Assembly (NCBI GenBank): GCA_029561355.1
Contig: JAKQJD010000135.1
Location: 1 to 32,561 of the forward strand
Length of the DNA: 32,561 nt
Source of the DNA: Bacteroidota bacterium
GTDB taxonomy: Bacteria > Bacteroidota > Bacteroidia > Chitinophagales > Saprospiraceae
Direction: 5' to 3'
Below are positions 1 through 7,114 of the stretch, piece by piece. The notes beneath the pieces were generated by a model, which saw only the letters and a program-made list of their open reading frames with translations, was not told the DNA's origin and ran no database searches. Made by a program: the position numbers and the translations under genes. Position 1 is the first letter of the stretch; every line of letters begins with the position of its first letter.

Positions 1-1883
1 CCGTTTTCATTATCATCCGAGAAAACGTGCCCCTGAACGACATTGTAGTTATCTACCTGAGAGACAGGTCGCCGCCAAATACCGCCGCACACCATGCCGG
101 CGTAAAGATACCCTCCATCGATGTGGAGCAAATTTACCCGGGGGTTGGCAAGACCATCGTTGAAAGGGAGCCACGACATTCCATTGTCGTAGGAAGCATA
201 TACGCCAAGTCCTCTTACAGCGGCCAGCAGTACATCGTTGTAACTTGCAAAGTCTTCTACTTTTGGCAAATTATAACTCGGTGAACAGCATTCCGTTACG
301 TAGGGCGAAAGCGCCCAGGTATTACCCAGCAAATCCTGTCGATACATTTTATAATCAAACAGGAGAAAAGTGCTGTCGGCATAGTAGATGCCATATACCC
401 CGTCGTTTGGTTCGAGTTGAAACAGATTGCCCGTTATTGGCACCCAGTTGATTGCATTGTCAGAGGCATAAATTCTGGCCTGCTGTAAGTGGCAGATAAA
501 CTTGCCATCGTTGTATTCTACTGCACCACGCACGGCGCCGGACATATAAACTGTTGGATTCCAGGTGTAACCACCGTCATCACTACTGATTAGTGCACTC
601 GCCTGGCCGGGATAATAAAGGATAAACTTTCCTCCGAGATACGATACCTTGGCGACATTGCTCGTACCTGCAAAACTCAGCGTTGTAATCAATTGCCAGG
701 TAAGGCCGTAATCTTCTGAAATATAGATCGTTTTATGCGAAACGCCGACCATGTGCCCGTTTCCCGAACTGGCCACGGTCTGTATCGAATTGGTAGAAAA
801 ATCAGACCACGTTTGTCCGCCATCTGTTGATTTAATGATGTAACCAAAGGATTTCGCCCAGATATCGCCATTGCCGGGAAAACACATTTCAGTTATACTG
901 CCTTCACGCGGCCCCACGGTAGCGGCATTCCAAGAAGCACCGCCGGTCGTACTGGTTTGGATGTTTGGAAACTCTAATGCAAACAACGTGTTTCCATTCC
1001 AGTAGCATTGTTGGAAATCGTTTATCTCTACTGCTGTTTCCGACCAGGTATCGCCACCGTCTGTTGTGTGCATTATTTTATCACCAAGCGTCCACATGAC
1101 GTATAATTCGTCACCAATTCCAGTGACATTAATGGTAGGGAGGTAAATACTGGGAAGATCCAGTTTGTATTCAAAAGTTTGACCGGCATCTTCGGATTTG
1201 GAAAGCCTGACCACACCCACGCCCAATTCCTTCCTCCAAAGCACATCGCCGAGTTGTATAAAGTTAAAATCGGCAGGAAGCGTTTCCGTCGACCAGGAAG
1301 CCCCAAAATCGGTGGAGCGCAGCATGTTAGTGCCCTGCCAGGACCTGGCCACCAGAGCATTTCCAACCCAATACATATTGTAAATATTGCCAAGAGAATC
1401 CGGGAGTGTTTTCACCAGGCCCACCGTCATACCGCCGTCGTAGGAGGTGATCACCCAGTTGGTTTGTGCCACCACTACCGTGTCGCCCCTTACAACCCAA
1501 TCCGATACAAAAGTTCCGTAACCGTTTATCATTTGCAGCATCTGCCAGGTGGCGCCGCCATCCTCCGAGACAAAAATCTGGTCGTAGCGATTGAGCGAGT
1601 TGGCCATTACATACAACTTGTTTTCTATCACCTTAAACATTCTTATGCTGATAAATGGCGTGTTGTTGGGAATTGGATTCCAGGTATTTCCCTGATCATT
1701 GGTATAATAAATAGCGGTCGCAGTGGCCACATAAGTAAAGTTGTTATCGCTGCCATAGCCGATTATACTTGCTTGTACCGGACTACCTACATATTCCCAT
1801 TGGGCCTGTAGGCTATGAAAAGAAAAGCAGAGAATTACCAGTGGAAGGAGGATACGGGAGAAAAGGGTGTATAGTTTTTTCAT
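1..1883 (-). CDS. Secreted Asp-box beta-propeller protein, SdrD-like domain at the cut end (partial)
   Basis: The reading frame is open from an ATG at 1883 to the window edge (627 codons, no stop), so the C-terminus is missing. It begins with a signal peptide (MKKLYTLFSR, a hydrophobic stretch, then HSLQAQ). About ten Asp-box motifs of the S-x-D-x-G-x-T-W type follow, for example SEDGGATW, STDFGASW, TTDGGDTW, STDGGQTW, SEDYGLTW and SYDNGMSW. This pattern belongs to sialidase/BNR or sortilin-like beta-propellers, which in Bacteroidota are usually surface or secreted proteins rather than true sialidases. The last visible residues, QGHVFSDDNENG, look like the start of an SdrD/CNA-B-like repeat (G-x-V-F-x-D-x-N-x-N-G). 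I infer such domains, and probably a T9SS sorting domain, beyond the edge. No catalytic function can be assigned. The gene is divergent from the DHH-like gene at 2188. Confidence 0.88.
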   Translation of the reverse strand, partial: MKKLYTLFSRILLPLVILCFSFHSLQAQWEYVGSPVQASIIGYGSDNNFTYVATATAIYYTNDQGNTWNPIPNNTPFISIRMFKVIENKLYVMANSLNRYDQIFVSEDGGATWQMLQMINGYGTFVSDWVVRGDTVVVAQTNWVITSYDGGMTVGLVKTLPDSLGNIYNMYWVGNALVARSWQGTNMLRSTDFGASWSTETLPADFNFIQLGDVLWRKELGVGVVRLSKSEDAGQTFEYKLDLPSIYLPTINVTGIGDELYVMWTLGDKIMHTTDGGDTWSETAVEINDFQQCYWNGNTLFALEFPNIQTSTTGGASWNAATVGPREGSITEMCFPGNGDIWAKSFGYIIKSTDGGQTWSDFSTNSIQTVASSGNGHMVGVSHKTIYISEDYGLTWQLITTLSFAGTSNVAKVSYLGGKFILYYPGQASALISSDDGGYTWNPTVYMSGAVRGAVEYNDGKFICHLQQARIYASDNAINWVPITGNLFQLEPNDGVYGIYYADSTFLLFDYKMYRQDLLGNTWALSPYVTECCSPSYNLPKVEDFASYNDVLLAAVRGLGVYASYDNGMSWLPFNDGLANPRVNLLHIDGGYLYAGMVCGGIWRRPVSQVDNYNVVQGHVFSDDNEN

Positions 1884-2187
1884 ATTTTTAAATTGTAAAG
1901 GAGATATCGATGACCGAAGCGTCGGTAATACGATTTTGAGACACGACTTTAATGTTAACCGCTGCTTGAGCACAACTCTTACTTGGTATTTTTTCCGCAT
2001 CTGAACGTTTTTCTTTCACCCTTACAGGAAACGGGGAAAGAATTGGGGCAGGGAAATTATCAAGGGTTGATATTCAGCCGCTCAATAAACAAAAAAATCT
2101 TCATTCAACGAGCGGCTGAATATCAACCTCATCAACCTTATCAACATTTTCCCCTACTTTTCGCCAAACTAATCGCACGCTTTCATT
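1884..2187. other. Divergent intergenic region with one palindromic element
   Basis: This 304 bp gap separates the left-edge secreted-protein gene (-) from the DHH-like gene (+), so both promoters should lie here. The right half holds the inverted repeat at 2064-2145. I found no convincing TTTG-N20-TAnnTTTG pair on either strand and no RNA gene. Confidence 0.5.
2064..2145. repeat. Palindromic element E1 (GGTTGATATTCAGCCGCTC core)
   Basis: A perfect 19 bp stem is formed by 2065-2083 (GGTTGATATTCAGCCGCTC) and its complement at 2110-2128, around a 26-nt A-rich loop. On the right it continues into tandem words (TCATCAACC, TTATCAACA). The left side has lost most of the matching GGTTGATAA words. 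The same core recurs in E3 and E4 and in part in E8. It lies between divergent genes, so it cannot simply be a shared terminator here. Confidence 0.9.
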
Positions 2188-3153
2188 ATGCCCGTCCTCT
2201 CCCACACCGGCACGGCAGACAAAGAACAAATCCGGGCGGCATTTCTGCCTTTCGCCCGCCCCGATTATATTACGGGGATGCTGATCGGCGACGATCTCGA
2301 CAGCCTGCTTTCGGCCATGTTCCTGCACCGGCATTTCGGCTGGCCTGTGAAGGCCGTTTACTGCAAATATTCTTGCATCTGGTACAATGATTCGCCGGAT
2401 GAGTTCAGGCGGCAATTGAATTCGGGGCGTTTGTTTGCCGTAGACCTCGACATTTATCACCCTGGCGTGCCGAGCCTGGGACATCATATGATCGCCTGGG
2501 ATGGAGAAGACGAATTGTTTGGGCATTCCCATAGCCTGAACCCGAATGCCCTGCGTGGATTTACGGTGGCACGTGATTACAAACGAAAATACCCGCTTGC
2601 AACCATTCATTTTTTGCGGTGGCTGCTTGAAACAACAGCCGAATCAGCCGGTGCGGGACTGCTTACCTGGCTGGCTGATTCGGCTTTTATCAATGCGCAG
2701 CGTTACCGGGAAAATGTGGAAGAATGGGTGACGAATTATCTGTCTTTCCCTTCCTTTTTAAATACCCTGCCCGCATTGCAAACCCTTGATTTCGAAAGGG
2801 AACTACAGGAAACTATCCTGTCACCTATGTCCGCAAATCCGCTGTGCCGGAGCAGTCGTTCCACATACCGGTCGAGGCATCTGGGAATAAATGGTTTTCA
2901 ATGTCAGTTTGAAAATCCGCAGGTACAAAACAGGGAAATCCAGTCGTTGCTGCATTTGCTGAGCGACCTGAGCGGATGGCTGCGTTTGCCATTTCCACAA
3001 ACATTCGAACACTACATGCAAGGACGGCGCCGGGAACTGCGGCTAACAGAAATCAGGAACTCCGGGCTCCCGCTGGACACCTGGCTGGAGCAAAACGGCG
3101 TATTTTCATACGCGTTTACGTACAGGGACCGGATGAATTACACGGTATTGTGA
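2188..3153 (+). CDS. Putative DHH-like phosphoesterase (uncharacterised)
   Basis: A 321-residue soluble protein with no signal peptide. Near the N-terminus is IGDDLDSLLSA (residues 33-43), then AVDLDIY (84-90), SLGHHMIAWD (96-105) and FGHSHSLNPN (111-120). The order of D-x-x-D, hydrophobic-D-x-D and G-HH resembles motifs I-III of the DHH phosphoesterase superfamily (RecJ, NrnA, GdpP), which use two metal ions to cut phosphodiesters. The classical DHH triplet reads GHH here and the C-terminal half has no recognisable DHHA1 domain, so this is a structural guess. An alternative is an uncharacterised metal-dependent family. The gene ends 17 bp from the convergent deacylase gene, with no obvious hairpin between them. 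Confidence 0.7.
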   Translation: MPVLSHTGTADKEQIRAAFLPFARPDYITGMLIGDDLDSLLSAMFLHRHFGWPVKAVYCKYSCIWYNDSPDEFRRQLNSGRLFAVDLDIYHPGVPSLGHHMIAWDGEDELFGHSHSLNPNALRGFTVARDYKRKYPLATIHFLRWLLETTAESAGAGLLTWLADSAFINAQRYRENVEEWVTNYLSFPSFLNTLPALQTLDFERELQETILSPMSANPLCRSSRSTYRSRHLGINGFQCQFENPQVQNREIQSLLHLLSDLSGWLRLPFPQTFEHYMQGRRRELRLTEIRNSGLPLDTWLEQNGVFSYAFTYRDRMNYTVL

Positions 3154-3170
3154 GAGGCCGGAAGGGGCGG

Positions 3171-4100
3171 TTACTGGACGATAAAAAAACCGTCGGATCC
3201 TTTGGACTGGTACAAAGGCATAAGGATCATTCCGTCGAGCGGCGACAAAACCCGTCCATGTGCGTCGTCGGCCAGGTATTCGCCTTTTTTGATGGATTGA
3301 AAATTCAGGTATCCAGGGCGCATTTTAAACGCATCTCCAGGCTGGATGTGGTGTACGTGCCGCAGGATTACGACCGGCGGAAACTGTGTGGAGGCTGTAC
3401 GAAGTAATTTTTCTTCGGGCAATCTCAACGCGCCGGGACTGCAACAGCCGGCTGCCCGGAGACAACTGATGATGGCGATGACGGATCGTTGTACGGACTG
3501 CGGATCAGTGTGCTGCCCGGCTTCGAAAGCGATAGCGGATACTTTGGACGGGGCGGTATGAAAATGCCCTGCCGCGGCAAATTTGAGCAGGGGGCCTTCG
3601 ATGCTATCCTGGAGCCGCAGTATAGCCGGAACGTGCAGTTCGCGCGCCAGAGCCAGGCTGCCCGTTTCATCGGTAGGAATACTGAAAATGCCGCCGTCGG
3701 CAGACGTGGTATGCAGATCGAGCAATACGATTTCCCGGGTCGGGAATGCTTCGATTTCGGCGCGGATCGCCTGATATATTTCGACCACTTCGCGGGATTC
3801 TGCCGTTAAATTCCCTGGATCTTCTTCCAGCAGGCTGAACACGAAATCCCGGTCCCAGATACGGTTCAGGTCTCTCTCCAGGAAACGTATTCCTTTTTGA
3901 TAAGCCTGCAGGTTTCCTATGAATGCCACCAGTTTTCCCTGAAAAACAAACGAAGGCTGGTTTTTCGCTTCATTTTCGAGTATCCCGATCACCTCCCGAA
4001 GCGCTTCCACGCCGGCCGGTTCATTTCCATGCAGCGCTCCGAATGCCAGCACTAAAGGACCTGGCAATGTGCCGCCGAACTGACCGATTTTTCTATTCAT
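3171..4100 (-). CDS. AstE/AspA-family zinc deacylase (succinylglutamate desuccinylase/aspartoacylase-like)
   Basis: The 309-residue product has the M14-related signature of this family: a zinc site from H24-x-x-E27 (ALHGNEPAG) and H130 (LLDLHTT), the substrate-binding RDLNR at 76-80, and a candidate catalytic Glu at 193 in AFEAGQH. A C-terminal beta domain (about 240-309) is present. Family members hydrolyse N-acyl amino acids such as N-succinylglutamate or N-acetylaspartate; the substrate here cannot be read from sequence. The other arginine-catabolism (ast) genes are absent, so I do not call it AstE. A GCS2-type amide ligase and two acetyltransferases lie a few kb away, which may point to N-acyl or amide chemistry on amino acids, but that is inference. 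The start at 4100 gives a family-like N-terminus. Confidence 0.85.
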   Translation of the reverse strand: MNRKIGQFGGTLPGPLVLAFGALHGNEPAGVEALREVIGILENEAKNQPSFVFQGKLVAFIGNLQAYQKGIRFLERDLNRIWDRDFVFSLLEEDPGNLTAESREVVEIYQAIRAEIEAFPTREIVLLDLHTTSADGGIFSIPTDETGSLALARELHVPAILRLQDSIEGPLLKFAAAGHFHTAPSKVSAIAFEAGQHTDPQSVQRSVIAIISCLRAAGCCSPGALRLPEEKLLRTASTQFPPVVILRHVHHIQPGDAFKMRPGYLNFQSIKKGEYLADDAHGRVLSPLDGMILMPLYQSKGSDGFFIVQ

Positions 4101-4108
4101 GATGATGG

Positions 4109-4319
4109 CAGTTGATGGTTGATGGGGTTATACGTTTATGAGTTGGTGGGTTTATGAGTTGATGGTTTATAGGTTTATGAGTTTATCGGTTTATGGAGTT
4201 ACCTCCAGGCGCCAATTGTTGTTTGGCAAAAATAAACCTATAAACCATAAACTCATAAACCATCAACTCATAAACCCATCAACTCATAAACGTATAAACT
4301 CATAAACCATCAACTGCCC
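4109..4319. repeat. Palindromic element E2, GTTTATGAG/GTTGATGG word family
   Basis: The left arm (4112-4198) consists of words such as GTTTATGAG, GTTGATGG and GTTTATAGG. The right arm (4231-4316) is their reverse complement in matching order (CTCATAAAC, CCATCAAC, CCTATAAAC), giving an imperfect stem of about 85 bp. The short central segment (about 4196-4230) is unlike that of E1, E3 and E4. The element fills the gap between two minus-strand genes, 5 bp from the stop of the DinB-like gene and 9 bp from the start of the deacylase gene. Confidence 0.9.
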
Positions 4320-4323
4320 CCAA

Positions 4324-5790
4324 CTATTCCTTCTTCTTCCCTTTCATGGCACGGATTTCGGCCATTCTTTCCGCGCTCAGGCCACGGCGTTTCGGCGCTT
4401 CGCCATCTACTGGAGCAGCCGTTTTAGCGACTTTCGCGGCTTTCGGTTTGGCGGTTTTGGCGGTCGCGGTTTTGGCAGGTGCCGTTTCAGCAGGTTCGGC
4501 GGCTTTCTTGGTACCACGCAGGGCGCGGATCTCCGCCATTCTTTCTGCGCTCAGGCCGCGGCGTTTCGGCGCTGCGCCATCTACAGGAGCAGACGGCGCT
4601 TTGGCTACTTTCGCCACTTTCGCAGGCTTCGCCGTTTTGGCGGGCTCGGCAGGCGTTTCAGCGGCTTTTTTTACGCCGCGCAGGGCGCGGATCTCGGCCA
4701 TTCTTTCCGCGCTCAGGCCGCGGCGTTTCGGCGCTGCGTCGGCAGCGGGTGCGGCCTTTTTCGTTTTAGCGGTTTTGGCAGCGGGAGCATTTGCCTGGAC
4801 GCCGTTGGTAGCAACAGCGCCTTCATTTCCGGCCTGCATCTCGGCTTTAGTGCGGCGCTTTCTTTTTGCAGGTGCTTCGGCAGTCGCCTGAACGGCTTTA
4901 ATGCCCGGCTTGCGGCCACGTTTGGGTGCTTCAGCGGGAGCAACAGGTGTAGTTGCAACGGCTTTCACGCCCGGTTTGCGGCCACGTTTGGGTGCTTCTG
5001 CGGAGGCAACAGGTGCGGTTGCAGCGGCTTTCACGCCCGGCTTGCGGCCACGTTTCGCTACCGGAGCGGCCGGCTTGACGTCAGTTTCGGACGTAGTACT
5101 TTTAGAGTGCCTTGCTACCTGAGCGGCCCTTATTTTTTCCCGGTGTTCGGCGGTAATAGTGCGCTTTTTAGGCGCCTGAACAGGCGCAACACTTTTGGGA
5201 TTGCTGTCGGTATCCGCTTTGGCCTCTTCTTCGGCTTTTTTACCCGACGTACTTTTGGATTTCCCGTCGATCACCAGGTAAATGTGTGCCAGGTGGTGCT
5301 GGCTGTGCCAGACGTACAGGGCGATGGCTTCCTGCAACTGCACGGTACGTTTGGAGGCAGGATGGTAGTATCCTTTTTCCAGATCGTCTTCCTCCAGGGA
5401 TTTCAGGAAATTTGCCCAGCGTTTATGCAGGGCAGTAATGAGTTTAACGGAAGTTTTGATGGATCCATGTTTTCCATCTTCCAGTTCGGCCCACAGTTGT
5501 TCTTCGTAGGGTTTAATGATGGGCGTATTTTCCGTAACAGCCAGTTTTACACGAATATATGCATTGATGTGGCTGTCTGCGATGTGGTTTACTACCTGTC
5601 TGACAGTCCAGCCGTCGGGGCGGTAGGTTTTTTCCAGTTCGCCGCTTTTCAGTTTTTTCAGGGCGTTTTTGAGATCCTTGGGAAACTTAGACAGAATCTT
5701 TATGTGCTTGCGCGTATCGTCCAATGTATACGGCTTTCCGTATTCAAACTGGCCAATGGGATATCTGAGTTTATCCTGTTGTTCTTTCAT
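4324..5790 (-). CDS. DinB/YfiT-like metalloprotein fused to an AT-hook/H1-like basic tail
   Basis: Residues 1-175 form a DinB/YfiT-type four-helix domain. NHIADSH (68-74) and WHSQHHLAHI (161-170) supply the three-His metal site expected of YfiT-like enzymes (H69 plus two of H162-H169). YfiT is a nickel-binding putative hydrolase, and relatives are thiol transferases. About 310 more residues follow, very rich in Ala, Lys, Pro and Arg. Within them are three KRGRKPG AT-hook-like motifs (246-252, 268-274, 290-296), a related KRTITAEHREKIRAAQ segment (209-224), and three near-identical KRRGLSAERMAEIRA blocks (about 354-372, 408-426, 466-484). Such tails resemble histone-H1-like DNA-binding extensions. 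A tail this long is not part of the normal family, which has about 170 residues. I infer that the enzyme domain is tethered to DNA. The next gene upstream (5938-6546) encodes a DNA glycosylase on the same strand. Confidence 0.88.
   Translation of the reverse strand: MKEQQDKLRYPIGQFEYGKPYTLDDTRKHIKILSKFPKDLKNALKKLKSGELEKTYRPDGWTVRQVVNHIADSHINAYIRVKLAVTENTPIIKPYEEQLWAELEDGKHGSIKTSVKLITALHKRWANFLKSLEEDDLEKGYYHPASKRTVQLQEAIALYVWHSQHHLAHIYLVIDGKSKSTSGKKAEEEAKADTDSNPKSVAPVQAPKKRTITAEHREKIRAAQVARHSKSTTSETDVKPAAPVAKRGRKPGVKAAATAPVASAEAPKRGRKPGVKAVATTPVAPAEAPKRGRKPGIKAVQATAEAPAKRKRRTKAEMQAGNEGAVATNGVQANAPAAKTAKTKKAAPAADAAPKRRGLSAERMAEIRALRGVKKAAETPAEPAKTAKPAKVAKVAKAPSAPVDGAAPKRRGLSAERMAEIRALRGTKKAAEPAETAPAKTATAKTAKPKAAKVAKTAAPVDGEAPKRRGLSAERMAEIRAMKGKKKE
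4339..4731 (-). repeat. Three in-gene repeats encoding KRRGLSAERMAEIRA blocks
   Basis: Three copies of a roughly 57 bp coding unit lie at 4675-4731, 4513-4569 and 4339-4395. Ala/Lys-rich linkers of about 100 bp separate them. The units are almost identical at protein level (PKRRGLSAERMAEIRALRG, the last ending AMKG), and the linkers also share VDGxAPKRRG, which suggests duplication inside the gene. Confidence 0.9.
4903..5055 (-). repeat. Three AT-hook-like KRGRKPG coding repeats
   Basis: Three roughly 66 bp units (22 residues each) encode EAPKRGRKPGVKA-type blocks with TAPVA spacers. The RGRKP core is close to the minor-groove AT-hook RGRP core, but has an extra Lys before Pro. Confidence 0.85.
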
Positions 5791-5937
5791 TCTAGTGTTG
5801 TTTAAAAATGTTGATTATGATTAATGATGTGGTCAAAGGGTTTAGGAAAACTCGATTTGAAGTCTATTTTTGTTTCCATTAAACTTTTATCGGGGAGAGA
5901 TATTTTATATTTATTCTTTCATTTTCAGGTCGGGAAA

Positions 5938-6546
5938 TTACCGGACCGAATCTTTCCACCGCCACAAATAGCGGCAGGCAACCGTGCGCCACGGTTGCCA
6001 GGGTTCTGATATTTCCAGCATTTTTTTCTTTAAATCCTTACCTGTTTCATTGATTTTGTAAAGATTTACCATCGCCTGCTGGATGCCCAGGTCGTCCGTT
6101 GGGAACACATCGGGTCGCCCGAGTGTAAACATCAGCAGCATTTGTACGGTCCATTTTCCTACACCTTTAATTTGCGACAGAAATTCAATAATTTCTTCGT
6201 CGCTCATTAGATCCCAACGGTGTTTTTCCAGGTCGTTTTTTAAAGAAAAATGTGCGACGTTTTGAAGATAGCCCGCTTTTTGTGCGGAAAGGCCCACCTC
6301 ACGGAGGCGAAGCGGCTCTACTTCGATTAATAATTCCGGGTGAGGATAATTATCGGGGAATAAGGTACAGAAACGATTAAAGATCGTTGTGGCGGCTTTT
6401 ACACTCAGTTGCTGGGAGACTATAGATTCCAGCAAATCGTAATATATTTTACCCGAAGGAGTGAAATCGGGCATTTCTATAGCATCAAGGAGCATGGCAA
6501 TGCTAGCATCTTTTTTAAGATGTTGATGACTAATCTGTACGTTCAT
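5938..6546 (-). CDS. AlkA-type DNA-3-methyladenine glycosylase (HhH-GPD family)
   Basis: A 202-residue base-excision repair enzyme. The helix-hairpin-helix reads LSQIKGVGKWTVQMLL (about 128-143), and the catalytic Asp lies in the following VFPTDDLGIQQA stretch, the usual HhH-GPD arrangement. The N-terminal YYDLLESIVSQQLSVKAA is typical of AlkA/MAG proteins. There is no Cys cluster, so this is not an Fe-S Nth/MutY type, and it lacks the N-terminal domain of E. coli AlkA, as many short bacterial and yeast MAG1-like members do. The expected reaction is removal of alkylated bases such as 3-methyladenine. The gene lies 147 bp upstream of the DinB-like gene on the same strand, so co-transcription is possible but not shown. 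The start at 6546 is the only in-frame ATG giving a complete N-terminus. Confidence 0.92.
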   Translation of the reverse strand: MNVQISHQHLKKDASIAMLLDAIEMPDFTPSGKIYYDLLESIVSQQLSVKAATTIFNRFCTLFPDNYPHPELLIEVEPLRLREVGLSAQKAGYLQNVAHFSLKNDLEKHRWDLMSDEEIIEFLSQIKGVGKWTVQMLLMFTLGRPDVFPTDDLGIQQAMVNLYKINETGKDLKKKMLEISEPWQPWRTVACRYLWRWKDSVR

Positions 6547-6988
6547 GCCGCAAATTAACGGGATTTTGTACTATAAATACAAAAAAATAATTTAAAACCT
6601 TTTTATATACTTGGTTGATTATAATAAAACCGGGTTTATACCTGCCTTAATTAAAGTGTTTCGTTTGAGTTTATTTTTTTATTTTTTAATTTTAAAAAAC
6701 TGATAATAAGCACTTTATGCAAAATAAAATATTATTTAACGCTACTGATTTATACAAGCGAGGTATGTACTTAAAAAGGAAGAAGTAATGATAACAATAA
6801 TTTACTCCCCTTTGATTACCATCATATTTTTTCCTTTTTCTTAATCAAAAATCGAAAATCATATTCGAAAATCGAAAATCAGGTACTCGCAAATCATAAA
6901 TAAAAAACGTCCGTATCATCAGATTTCGATGCATTTGCCGGGAGAGACCAACCCGTTCCACACCTTTTCTTCGAAGCCGTATTTCCCG

Positions 6989-7029
6989 ATTTGCGAGCGG
7001 CCGCTGCAAATGAGCGATATTTCATTTGC
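6989..7029 (+). promoter_or_regulatory. Two mutually exclusive hairpins upstream of the GCS2-CBS gene
   Basis: ATTTGC (6989-6994) can pair with GCAAAT (7006-7011) around the self-complementary centre AGCGGCCGCT. GCAAATGA (7006-7013) can instead pair with TCATTTGC (7022-7029). The shared segment cannot be in both stems. The site lies just upstream of the predicted promoter, so it is more likely a DNA-level operator than a transcribed attenuator. No function is known. Confidence 0.45.
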
Positions 7030-7036
7030 AACATGT

Positions 7037-7068
7037 TTTGAATCTTTTGTCCGAAAGAAATAATATTG
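7037..7068 (+). promoter_or_regulatory. Candidate Bacteroidota promoter for the GCS2-CBS gene
   Basis: TTTG at 7037-7040, a 20 bp spacer, then TAATATTG at 7061-7068. This matches the TTTG-N19-21-TAnnTTTG consensus with one mismatch in the -7 box. Transcription would start near 7075, about 40 nt before the ATG at 7115. Confidence 0.6.
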
Positions 7069-7114
7069 CAGTGCCGGATTCTTACGACCAACCGACTCGC
7101 GGCCAACTGAAGAT

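Larger units (their letters stand above)
6547..7114. other. Divergent AT-rich intergenic region
   Basis: This 568 bp gap lies between the glycosylase (-) and the GCS2-CBS gene (+). The left half (6560-6900) is very AT-rich without a credible ORF. A short direct repeat, CGAAAATCGAAAATCA-like, lies at about 6850-6882 and resembles one arm of the GATTT-word palindromes without a partner. Two overlapping hairpins (6989-7011 and 7006-7029) and a promoter (7037-7068) lie just before the GCS2-CBS gene. Confidence 0.55.

Noticed and set aside
3171-4100. Calling the deacylase AstE (arginine catabolism)
   Set aside because: No other ast genes are present and the family includes enzymes with several substrates.
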